DNA from: an uncultured Verrucomicrobiae bacterium
GTDB taxonomy: Bacteria; Verrucomicrobiota; Verrucomicrobiia; Palsa-1439
NCBI GenBank assembly: GCA_937927265.1
Contig: CALBCO010000024.1
Coordinates: 1-5,206 of the forward strand
DNA length: 5,206 nt
Reading direction: 5' to 3'
Of the stretch, positions 1 to 5,028 are shown piece by piece. Under the pieces are notes generated by a model. That model did not search any database, was not told the origin of the DNA, and worked only from the letters and a program-made list of their open reading frames with translations. The position numbers and the translations under genes are program-made. Each line of letters starts with the position of its first letter. Within the stretch, counting starts at the first letter, position 1.

Positions 1-73
1 ACGTCCCTGTGACCACCACGCGGTCAAAGCAATCCAAGACACCGACAATGTCTTGCTCATAGCGGGTCAGCAA
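1..73 (-). CDS. N-terminal fragment of an uncharacterised protein, running off the left edge
   Basis: A - strand reading frame is open from position 73 to the window edge and gives 24 residues. It begins MLTRYEQDIVGVLDC and continues FDRVVVTGT. I chose the TTG at 73-71 because an AGGAAG Shine-Dalgarno-like stretch lies about 6 bases upstream and a TATACT box sits further upstream at 97-92. The frame stays open upstream to a TGA about 45 bases back, so another TTG (about position 106) is possible. From memory, the pattern of a short helix, then GVL..FDR, then a hydrophobic strand and TGT resembles the start of a large uncharacterised protein family in planctomycete, verrucomicrobial and acidobacterial genomes. 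I cannot confirm this without a search. No function can be given. It lies on the same strand as comM, 124 bases downstream of it, probably with its own promoter. Confidence 0.5.
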   Translation of the reverse strand, partial: MLTRYEQDIVGVLDCFDRVVVTGT

Positions 74-91
74 CTCTGTCTTCCTGCGGCC

Positions 92-97
92 AGTATA
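92..97 (-). promoter_or_regulatory. Candidate -10 box for the left-edge gene
   Basis: The - strand reads TTTTATACTGG here. TATACT is a good match to the sigma-70 -10 consensus and sits in a local AT-rich patch (about 92-113) that stands out from the GC-rich surroundings. Transcription would start near 85, leaving a leader of about 12 bases that contains AGGAAG before the TTG at 73. No convincing -35 hexamer lies 16-18 bases upstream, so this is only a candidate. Confidence 0.3.
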
Positions 98-120
98 AAA
101 CAAAGATCAACCCCTTGGTA

Positions 121-179
121 CTGGCTCCGCCAGCTTAGGGGCAAATGGCCACCCCTCGTGGTTCAGGATCAGAACGAGG
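121..179. repeat. Cluster of three short dyads downstream of comM
   Basis: Between the comM stop (198) and the left-edge gene are three inverted repeats. CTGGC (121-125) pairs with GCCAG (129-133) across a 3-base loop. AGGGG (137-141) pairs with CCCCT (152-156). CCTCGT (154-159) pairs with ACGAGG (174-179). The last two share bases and exclude each other. None is followed by a T-run on the - strand, so they do not look like a standard intrinsic terminator for comM. They could be a weak terminator, remnants of a repeat element, or chance in GC-rich DNA. Confidence 0.3.
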
Positions 180-197
180 CCGGGAAACAGCGGCTGC

Positions 198-1718
198 TTA
201 CGTCCACAGTTGGCGGTCGAGCGACCGGTACTGGATGGCTTCGGAAATATGGTGGGATTGAATCCGCTCGGAATGATCCAAATCCGCGATGGTGCGGCTG
301 ACTTTGAGGATTCGGTCGTAGGCGCGGGCGCTCAGGTTCAACTCCGTCATCGCCATTTTCAACAACTCCTGGCACTCATCATCGAGCCGGCAATACTCCT
401 TGATCTCCTTCGGCGACATTCGCGCATTGGTGTGTTGAAACCGGCGGCGCTGGATCGCCCGAGCCGCCTCCACCCGTTGCCGAATCTTTTCCGATGGCTC
501 ACCAGCCGCTTCGCCGGCCATTTCCTTATACTGCACCGCCGGCACTTCGAGGTGAATATCAATGCGGTCGAGCAGCGGCCCGCTGACTTTGTTCCGGTAG
601 CGTTGAATCATCGCTGGCGAACACCGGCATTCGCGCCGCCGGTCGCCATAAAATCCGCACGGACACGGGTTCATGGCCGCAATGAGCATGAAGTTTGACG
701 GGAACGTGATCGTCCCGCTCGCCCGCGAGATCACCACCCGGCCTTCCTCCAACGGCTCGCGCAACGCTTCGAGCACGTCGCGATGAAACTCCGGCAACTC
801 ATCCATGAAGAGCACGCCGTTGTGCGCCAGGCTAATCTCGCCTGGAGTGAGATTACTGGTGCCGCCGAGCAGCCCGGCATGGCTCGTCGTGTGATGCGGC
901 GACCGGAACGGCCGCGTCGCCACCAGTGCCTGTCCCTTGCCCAACAACCCGCAAATACTGTGAATCTTCGTCGTCTCCAACGCCTCGTCGAGCGTCGCAT
1001 CCGGCAACACCGTCGGCACCCGTTTCGCCAGCAACGTCTTGCCGCTGCCGGGCGGGCCGATCATCAAGACGTTGTGGTTGCCAGCGGCGGCAACCTCCAT
1101 CGCCCGTTTCGCCGTTTCCTGCCCCTTCACATCGAGAAAATCCACGTCGTATCGCCGGCTCTGCTGGAAAATCAGCGCGGGGTCCTCGCGGACCGGTGTC
1201 AACTCGCCTTTGCCGGCCACAAATTCCGCCACCGCCCGGAGATTCCTGGCGGGATACACCTCGAGGCCCTGCACCACAGCGGCTTCGGCGACGTTGTCCA
1301 CCGGCACGATCAACGCCCGCTTCCCTTGTTGCCGGGCGCACAGCGCGATGGGCAACATCCCGTTGACGCTCCGCACTTCGCCGCTGAGTGCCAGTTCGCC
1401 GACGATGACAAACTCGTCCAGTCGCGGCGCGGTGATCTGCTCCGTCACCGCCAACATCCCGATGGCAATGGGCAAATCAAAACTCGGCCCTTCTTTCTTC
1501 ACATCGGCGGGCGCGAGGTTGATGGTCGTCCGGCCCATGACGTACTTGTAGCCGGAGTTGTCCATGGCCGTCTGCACTCGGTCTTTGGACTCCTTGACCG
1601 CCGCGTCCGGCAACCCGACGATGATCACCGCCGCCGTCCCCCACCCCGCGTTGACTTCGATCTCGATGGGATACGCGTCAATGCCGAGCACGGCGGCCGA
1701 ATGCACTTTGGCGAGCAT
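198..1718 (-). CDS. comM: ComM/YifB family AAA+ ATPase (Mg-chelatase-like)
   Basis: The product is 506 residues, a full-length YifB/ComM protein. In the family, ComM is a hexameric DNA helicase that drives branch migration when single-stranded DNA taken up in natural transformation is integrated. An N-terminal ChlI/Lon-protease-like domain covers roughly residues 15-140. The AAA+ Mg-chelatase core follows, with Walker A GPPGSGKT at 221-228 and Walker B LFMDE at 303-307. A conserved four-cysteine segment (Cys352, 354, 364, 366, in NPCPCG...ECRCSP) and LLDRIDIH near 381-388 come next. A C-terminal Mg-chelatase helical domain ends the protein. I prefer the ATG at 1718 (MLAKVHSAAVLG) because family members usually begin this way. 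An ATG at 1727 would add three residues. Neither start has a Shine-Dalgarno. The gene is intact and divergent from the exported-protein gene. dprA, a frequent partner, is not in the window. Confidence 0.95.
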   Translation of the reverse strand: MLAKVHSAAVLGIDAYPIEIEVNAGWGTAAVIIVGLPDAAVKESKDRVQTAMDNSGYKYVMGRTTINLAPADVKKEGPSFDLPIAIGMLAVTEQITAPRLDEFVIVGELALSGEVRSVNGMLPIALCARQQGKRALIVPVDNVAEAAVVQGLEVYPARNLRAVAEFVAGKGELTPVREDPALIFQQSRRYDVDFLDVKGQETAKRAMEVAAAGNHNVLMIGPPGSGKTLLAKRVPTVLPDATLDEALETTKIHSICGLLGKGQALVATRPFRSPHHTTSHAGLLGGTSNLTPGEISLAHNGVLFMDELPEFHRDVLEALREPLEEGRVVISRASGTITFPSNFMLIAAMNPCPCGFYGDRRRECRCSPAMIQRYRNKVSGPLLDRIDIHLEVPAVQYKEMAGEAAGEPSEKIRQRVEAARAIQRRRFQHTNARMSPKEIKEYCRLDDECQELLKMAMTELNLSARAYDRILKVSRTIADLDHSERIQSHHISEAIQYRSLDRQLWT

Positions 1719-1725
1719 GGCCGCC

Positions 1726-1758
1726 ATTGTAGGAGCCGCCAGCGGTCTGTCCAGTCAA
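1726..1758 (-). promoter_or_regulatory. Candidate comM promoter
   Basis: On the - strand, TTGACT (1758-1753) is a near-perfect -35 hexamer and TACAAT (1731-1726) a near-perfect -10. The 21-base spacer is longer than the normal 16-19, which weakens the pair. With this -10, transcription would begin around 1719-1718, at the A of the preferred comM start codon. That would give a leaderless message and would fit the missing Shine-Dalgarno. This is inference from motif positions alone. Confidence 0.25.
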
Positions 1759-1766
1759 TTGCCGGC

Positions 1767-1795
1767 TTGCCGGGCGCGGCCCCCTTTGCCATAAG
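1767..1795 (+). promoter_or_regulatory. Candidate promoter for the exported-protein gene
   Basis: TTGCCG (1767-1772) and CATAAG (1790-1795) are separated by 17 bases. They match the sigma-70 -35 and -10 hexamers only partly, at about 3-4 of 6 bases each. The predicted start of transcription is about 1802, immediately before the ATG at 1803. No Shine-Dalgarno precedes that ATG, so a leaderless transcript is possible. The 75-84 base divergent region is the only place for a promoter of this gene outside coding sequence. Confidence 0.25.
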
Positions 1796-1802
1796 AGCCG
1801 TC

Positions 1803-2336
1803 ATGAAATATTCCCTGTCTCTGCTCATCATGGCCGGCCTCCTGTGGGCCGCCGAAGCCGCGGCCTTCAACGCGCGCGTGAAACTGGTCGTCAAGGCCGA
1901 ACACACGATTCAATCCACGTTGATCAGCCATCTGCAAACCGCGCTGCAAGCCGACCCAGATGTCACCGTGACCGGCGACGAGCCGATGTATATTCTGGAA
2001 GTGTTCGCCAGCGAGATGGGCGCGACCACCGGACTGTTTGGCAGCAAAAACTCACTCGGCGTGGCGTTGTCGGTGCTGGTGAGCCAACGCACCGATGTCG
2101 AGGGCCTGATGCAACGGTTGAAACCCCAAGTAGATGAAGCCGTGGCCCAGTGGGTGGCCGCCCATGTTCGCGGCTATGTCTTCGTGCGCGGCCATTGGCT
2201 CGAAGTCGCCACCGAACGCCAACTCGAAGACATCTGCCGCCGCATCGTCACCACGTTCAATCAAAAAATCCTCGCCCTCGACCGGCCCGCCGTCAAAACT
2301 GGTACGGCGCCGGCAGCGCAAACGCGTTCGGAATAA
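1803..2336 (+). CDS. Small predicted exported protein of unknown function
   Basis: The protein is 177 residues and I do not recognise its family. Residues 1-21 form a typical Sec signal peptide: Lys2, a hydrophobic core (LSLLIMAGLLW), then an AEAAA region with cleavage likely after Ala19 or Ala21. There is no lipobox cysteine; the only cysteine is Cys145. The mature part looks mixed alpha/beta. It has a strand (ARVKLVV), a helix (about 36-50), a strand around 62-68, a Gly-rich turn (73-86, GATTGLFGSKNSLG), a strand (87-94), a helix (98-120), a strand (124-134) and a helix (136-158). A low-complexity Ala/Thr/Pro tail ends it. The reading frame extends far upstream, but that part is antisense to comM, so I start at the ATG at 1803, where the signal peptide begins. 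It is the only + strand gene seen. It sits between yraN and comM and overlaps the yraN 3' end by 44 bases. A periplasmic or surface role is inferred. Confidence 0.75.
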   Translation: MKYSLSLLIMAGLLWAAEAAAFNARVKLVVKAEHTIQSTLISHLQTALQADPDVTVTGDEPMYILEVFASEMGATTGLFGSKNSLGVALSVLVSQRTDVEGLMQRLKPQVDEAVAQWVAAHVRGYVFVRGHWLEVATERQLEDICRRIVTTFNQKILALDRPAVKTGTAPAAQTRSE

Positions 2337-2718
2337 CGCGGATGTCGTCGGCGTGGCGGGCGCCGGCCCGCAGGATGACTTCGACAATGTCGAACCGCAT
2401 CTTGACCTGCGGATTGTCCAGCAGACGGACGTACTCCCAGGCCACGCGGGCAATGTGGCGTTGCTTCTTCAAGTCCACCGCCTCCTGGGGCGGGCCAAAC
2501 TTTTCCGACTGGCGCGTCTTGACTTCGATGAACACCAGCGTGTCGTGGTCGCGGGCGATGATGTCAATCTCCCCGGCTTTACCACGGAATTGGCGGAGGA
2601 GAATTCTGTATCCCTGCCGGCGCAGATGCCGGGCCGCGAGTTTCTCGCCGCGCGCGCCGAGTTCAAGATGCGGCGAGCGCGGGGAAGAGTTCCGTTTGAA
2701 CCAGTTGCAGAGTTTCAC
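2293..2718 (-). CDS. yraN: YraN / UPF0102 family protein, endonuclease-like fold
   Basis: The product is 141 residues from the GTG at 2718. YraN proteins are small cytoplasmic proteins with a predicted restriction-endonuclease-like (PD-(D/E)XK) fold and no firmly established function. They are often encoded near rnhB and comM. The family signatures are visible: HLELGARGE (17-25), a helix with LRRQGYRIL (32-40), GEIDIIARD (49-57) and LVFIEVKTR (61-69). Together these give the putative acidic/lysine cluster Glu50, Asp52, Glu65 and Lys67. Arg/Lys-rich helices and an RFDIVEV strand follow. The start is uncertain: a TTG at 2730 adds four residues, and neither has a clear Shine-Dalgarno. From 2718 the gene overlaps the rnhB 3' end by 56 bases, which suggests translational coupling. 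Its own 3' end overlaps the convergent exported-protein gene. Confidence 0.9.
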   Translation of the reverse strand: MKLCNWFKRNSSPRSPHLELGARGEKLAARHLRRQGYRILLRQFRGKAGEIDIIARDHDTLVFIEVKTRQSEKFGPPQEAVDLKKQRHIARVAWEYVRLLDNPQVKMRFDIVEVILRAGARHADDIRVIPNAFALPAPYQF

Positions 2719-3310
2719 GGATCGGAGCAAATGTGCGCCGATGCACCGGGGATGGACCGTACCTGGTGATGGCGGCGAGATGTTCGGGGGTGCCGTAGCC
2801 CTTGTGCTGGGCGAAGTTGTACTGCGGATATTGTTCGTGAAGTTGCAGCATCAGCCGGTCACGCGTGACTTTGGCAATGACACTCGCCGCCGCAATGGAA
2901 AAACTCTTCGCATCGCCGCCCACAATCGCCCGTTGCCGAACCCGCAACCCCGGGACGGGCAAGCCGTCAATCAAGATGAAATCCGGGGCGACCGGTAATT
3001 TCTTCAATGCGATGGCCATCGCCCGCCAAGTCGCCCGCAGCACATTATACGCATCAATCACATTCACATCGGACACCCCCGTCGCCCAAAAAACATCCAC
3101 GCGGCTCGTCAACTCCGCGTAAATCTCATCGCGCTGGTCCGGGGACAGTTGCTTGGAATCATTGAGCGTCTTGTGTCGGAACTCGCGCGGCAGAACCACC
3201 GCCGCCGCCACGACCGGCCCCGCTAACGGCCCGCGCCCTGCCTCATCAATCCCGGCGATGATGCTCGCTCCGTTTTCGTACGCTTTCTTTTCGTAGCGGA
3301 GCGTTGCCAT
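2663..3310 (-). CDS. rnhB: Ribonuclease HII
   Basis: The product is 215 residues, normal for RNase HII. The enzyme cuts the RNA strand of RNA/DNA hybrids and starts removal of single ribonucleotides misincorporated in DNA. Signature motifs are complete: GIDEAGRGPLAGPVV (20-34, catalytic Asp22 and Glu23), LNDSKQLS (49-56), ILIDG (112-116, catalytic Asp115) and GGDAKS (131-136, catalytic Asp133). SIAAASVIAKVTRD (138-151) and the substrate-handling HKGYGTPEH and SPVHRRTF segments follow. The four-acid DEDD centre is intact. The ATG at 3310 lies 16 bases after the rplS stop with no evident Shine-Dalgarno, so expression may depend on readthrough from rplS. A short Lys/Tyr-rich N-terminal extension (MATLRYEKKAYENGAS) precedes the first motif. 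Its 3' end overlaps yraN. Confidence 0.97.
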   Translation of the reverse strand: MATLRYEKKAYENGASIIAGIDEAGRGPLAGPVVAAAVVLPREFRHKTLNDSKQLSPDQRDEIYAELTSRVDVFWATGVSDVNVIDAYNVLRATWRAMAIALKKLPVAPDFILIDGLPVPGLRVRQRAIVGGDAKSFSIAAASVIAKVTRDRLMLQLHEQYPQYNFAQHKGYGTPEHLAAITRYGPSPVHRRTFAPIRETLQLVQTELFPALAAS

Positions 3311-3326
3311 GGCCGCGCGTGTCCGG

Positions 3327-3668
3327 TCAGGCGTCGGCGACCTTGGTGGCGGTTTTGCCGATGCGCTTGCGCAAGTAGTAGAGCTTCGCTTTGCGCACCT
3401 TGCCGGCCCGCTCGATTTCGATCTTTTGGATGAAGGGCGAGTGCCGGGGGAAGACCCGCTCCACGCCTTCGCCGTAGCTGATACGCCGCACCGTGAACGT
3501 CTCGCGCAAGCCGCGGCCTTGCCGGTTGATCACGATACCGGAGAAGACCTGGACGCGTTCGCGGTCGCCTTCCTTGATGCGGGTGTACACCTTGATGGTG
3601 TCGCCCACCTTGAAGGGCACCAAATCCGTTCGTTGCTGCTCATTTTCAATTTTTTCAATCACGTTCAT
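3327..3668 (-). CDS. rplS: 50S ribosomal protein L19
   Basis: The product is 113 residues, matching the usual 110-120 of bacterial L19. L19 binds 23S rRNA at the 30S-50S interface and contributes to an intersubunit bridge. Family hallmarks run through the protein: the N-terminal helix (MNVIEKIENEQ), FKVGDTIKVYTRI, VFSGIVINRQGRG, ETFTVRRISYGEGVERVFP, HSPFIQKIEI and KVRKAKLYYLRKR. The ATG at 3668 is chosen because homologues start at this helix and because GGAGG lies about 10 bases upstream. The frame stays open to an ATG at 3719, but those 17 codons (MLWSGGAPDRPEGGRQD) cover the intergenic inverted repeat and do not look like L19. It sits between trmD and rnhB as in many genomes. Confidence 0.98.
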   Translation of the reverse strand: MNVIEKIENEQQRTDLVPFKVGDTIKVYTRIKEGDRERVQVFSGIVINRQGRGLRETFTVRRISYGEGVERVFPRHSPFIQKIEIERAGKVRKAKLYYLRKRIGKTATKVADA

Positions 3669-3691
3669 GTCTTGTCTTCCTCCCTCCGGTC

Positions 3692-3741
3692 GGTCGGGCG
3701 CCCCGCCTGACCACAACACTGAACAGGCGGGACGCCTGACC
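3692..3741. repeat. REP-like inverted repeat between trmD and rplS
   Basis: Two 18-base arms, 3692-3709 and 3724-3741, pair around a 14-base loop. Sixteen positions are Watson-Crick pairs. In the - strand transcript one further position is a G-U wobble and one is an A/C mismatch. Each arm is itself a small palindrome: GGCG-CCC-CGCC in the left arm and AGGCG-GGA-CGCCT in the right. The unit can therefore form one long hairpin or two short ones, as in REP/BIME-type elements. The distal arm reaches the first base of the trmD stop codon. No T-run follows towards rplS, so an intrinsic terminator is unlikely. It could tune rplS relative to trmD, block RNA decay, or be a dispersed repeat that landed in the operon. 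Confidence 0.75.
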
Positions 3742-4415
3742 TACGGTTTCAACAAATCCGGCCGGCGTTCTTTCGTCCGTTGCCGGGCCTGTTCGGCCCG
3801 CCACCGAGCGATGGCGCCGTGGTCGCCGCTCAACAGCACATCTGGCACTTTCATCCCGCGAAACTCCGGTGGCCGCGTGTATTGCGGCCCCTCCAGCATT
3901 CCGCCCGCGAACGAATCGTCCGCCGCGCTCTGGTTGTCGCCCAGCACCCCGGGCAACAAGCGCACCACACAATCCACCAGCACCGCCGCGGCCAAGGCGC
4001 CGTTGGTCAACACGTAGTCGCCGATGCTGATTTCTTCATCCACCAACGCTTCGCGCACCCGCTCGTCCACACCTTCGTAGTGCCCGCAAATAATGATCAG
4101 GTGCAGCTGACCGGCCAACTCCCGCGCCCGTTGCTGCGTCAGCGGCACACCCTGCGGTGTCATCAGCACCACGCGCGACTTGCCCGGCTGCCGCAATTTT
4201 TCCACCGCTTCAAAGATCGGTTCCGGCTTCATCAACATCCCCGGCGCGCCGCCGTACGGCTTGTCATCCACCACCCGGTGCTTGTCGTGCGTGAAGTCAC
4301 GCAAGTTATGCACCCGGATGTTGACCAGGCCCCGGTCGCGCGCCCGTTTGAGGATACTCTCATCCAACGGCCCCTCGAAGATCCGGGGGAACAGCGTCAA
4401 CACCTCAATCTGCAT
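3741..4415 (-). CDS. trmD: tRNA (guanine-N1)-methyltransferase TrmD
   Basis: The product is 224 residues, slightly shorter than the 240-255 typical of proteobacterial TrmD. TrmD is a SPOUT-class, trefoil-knotted dimer that uses S-adenosylmethionine to make m1G37 next to the anticodon and so prevents +1 frameshifts. Visible motifs are MQIEVLTLFP (1-10), RDFTHDKHRVVDDKPYGG (39-56), MTPQG (85-89), CGHYEGVDERV (110-120) and SIGDYVL (130-136). LLPGVLG, DSFAGG, YTRPPEF, VPDVLLSGDH and RRPDLL follow. The residues matching E. coli catalytic Arg154 and Asp169 are present as Arg152 and Asp167. The knot loop usually written GGELPA reads NGALAA (138-143), an unusual variant. The ATG at 4415 lies inside the khpA 3' end (11-base overlap, offset frame), so translation is probably coupled. 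No rimM lies upstream. Confidence 0.97.
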   Translation of the reverse strand: MQIEVLTLFPRIFEGPLDESILKRARDRGLVNIRVHNLRDFTHDKHRVVDDKPYGGAPGMLMKPEPIFEAVEKLRQPGKSRVVLMTPQGVPLTQQRARELAGQLHLIIICGHYEGVDERVREALVDEEISIGDYVLTNGALAAAVLVDCVVRLLPGVLGDNQSAADDSFAGGMLEGPQYTRPPEFRGMKVPDVLLSGDHGAIARWRAEQARQRTKERRPDLLKP

Positions 4416-4689
4416 GCTCCGACGGCGACTCTTCGCCGCCTTTCGGACGGCCGCTTTCCGGCTCGATGATTTCCAACATCGCCCGTTTGCTGTGCTTGGC
4501 AGCCGCGCTCGTCAACAATGTACGAATCGCCATGATCGTGCGGCCGCTTTTGCCGATGACCTTGCCGATGTCGGCGGGGTTGAGCCGCACTTCGAACACT
4601 ACCACGCGTTCGCCGTCCACTTCTTTCACATCCACTTGCTCAGGGTGGTCCACCAACGCTTTGACCACGTATTCGATAAACGCCTTCAT
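4405..4689 (-). CDS. khpA: KH-domain RNA-binding protein KhpA
   Basis: The product is 94 residues. KhpA (YlqC, UPF0109) is a single KH-domain protein. In Gram-positive bacteria it partners KhpB/Jag in binding many RNAs and affects cell elongation and division. The fold is seen as MKAFIEYVVKALVDHPEQV (N-terminal helix), a strand pair (VDVKEVDGERVVVFEVRLN), then the nucleic-acid-gripping loop ADIGKVIGKSGRTI with the GxxG at 46-49 (GKSG). A helix (IRTLLTSAAAKHSKR) and a strand (AMLEII) follow. Family members usually end near residue 76-80. This one adds a Gly/Glu/Ser-rich acidic tail (about 76-94) whose last codons overlap trmD. The ATG at 4689 has a good GGAGG (4703-4699) nine bases upstream. 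It sits between rpsP and trmD, where Firmicutes also keep it. Confidence 0.93.
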   Translation of the reverse strand: MKAFIEYVVKALVDHPEQVDVKEVDGERVVVFEVRLNPADIGKVIGKSGRTIMAIRTLLTSAAAKHSKRAMLEIIEPESGRPKGGEESPSEHAD

Positions 4690-4698
4690 GCCACTTAT

Positions 4699-4703
4699 CC
4701 TCC
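4699..4703 (-). promoter_or_regulatory. khpA Shine-Dalgarno
   Basis: The - strand reads GGGAGGATAAGTGGC directly before the ATG at 4689. GGAGG is separated from the start by 9 bases. It is one of the few strong ribosome binding sites in the window and fixes the khpA start. Confidence 0.7.
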
Positions 4704-4745
4704 CGTCTCCCCCTGCTCCTGCGGCCGGCGTGAGCCGCGCCCCGG

Positions 4746-5015
4746 CTACGCTTGCGCGGCCGGTGCTGCTGTCTGGGCCTTCTCGGCCTTCTTCAAAATG
4801 CTGCGCACGGTGTCGCTGGGTTGGGCGCCCTTGCTGATCCAGTGCTTCGCCCGCTCCAGATCCACCTGGAAATTGTTTTTCACCTTCTGCGGATCGTAGG
4901 TGCCGATGTTCTCAATGAACCGCCCATCACGCGGACTCCGCTGGTCCGCCACAACGATCCGGTAACACGGCACATTTCTTGTTCCAACGCGACGCAATCT
5001 GATTTTTACCGCCAC
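4746..5015 (-). CDS. rpsP: 30S ribosomal protein S16
   Basis: The product is 89 residues, within the normal 80-95 for S16. S16 is a small basic protein that binds 16S rRNA and promotes 30S assembly. The N-terminus is diagnostic: VKIRLRRVGTRNVPCYRIVV, then ADQRSPRDGRFIENIGTYDP, and later LERAKHWISKGAQPSDTVRSIL. The end is an Ala-rich low-complexity tail (AAPAAQA), which varies between species. The start is GTG at 5015, with GGAGG seven bases upstream; homologues begin MAVKIRL at this position. It follows ffh by only 13 bases, whereas 56 GC-rich bases separate it from khpA downstream. Confidence 0.98.
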   Translation of the reverse strand: MAVKIRLRRVGTRNVPCYRIVVADQRSPRDGRFIENIGTYDPQKVKNNFQVDLERAKHWISKGAQPSDTVRSILKKAEKAQTAAPAAQA

Positions 5016-5019
5016 AATC

Positions 5020-5027
5020 TCACCTCC
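5020..5027 (-). promoter_or_regulatory. rpsP Shine-Dalgarno abutting the ffh stop
   Basis: GGAGGTGA on the - strand is complementary to the 3' end of 16S rRNA. It begins two bases after the ffh TAG (5031-5029), and the rpsP GTG follows seven bases after GGAGG. Ribosomes finishing ffh will sit on this site, so reinitiation is likely. The strong site may compensate for the GTG start. Confidence 0.75.
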
Positions 5028-5028
5028 G

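Noticed and set aside
783..1802. Long open + strand frame upstream of the exported-protein ATG
   Set aside because: It is antisense to comM, is Arg/His/Gln-rich in the manner of GC-rich shadow frames, and ends exactly where a credible signal peptide begins at 1803.
2356..2371. Perfect palindrome GCGGGC-GCCG-GCCCGC as a terminator for the + strand gene
   Set aside because: No T-run follows, and it lies within yraN coding sequence (Arg-Ala-Gly-Ala-Arg), where GC-rich codons explain it.
3669..3719. N-terminal extension of rplS from an ATG at 3719
   Set aside because: The 17 extra residues cover the inverted repeat, do not resemble L19, and the ATG at 3668 has a good Shine-Dalgarno.
3780..4469. 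Long + strand open frames opposite trmD, rplS and rnhB
   Set aside because: All are antisense to highly conserved genes, lack ribosome binding sites and have shadow-frame composition.
4733..4747. Hairpin AGCCG-CGCCC-CGGCT after rpsP as an attenuator
   Set aside because: The stem is only 5 bp, there is no T-run, and it sits in very GC-rich sequence where such dyads are expected by chance.
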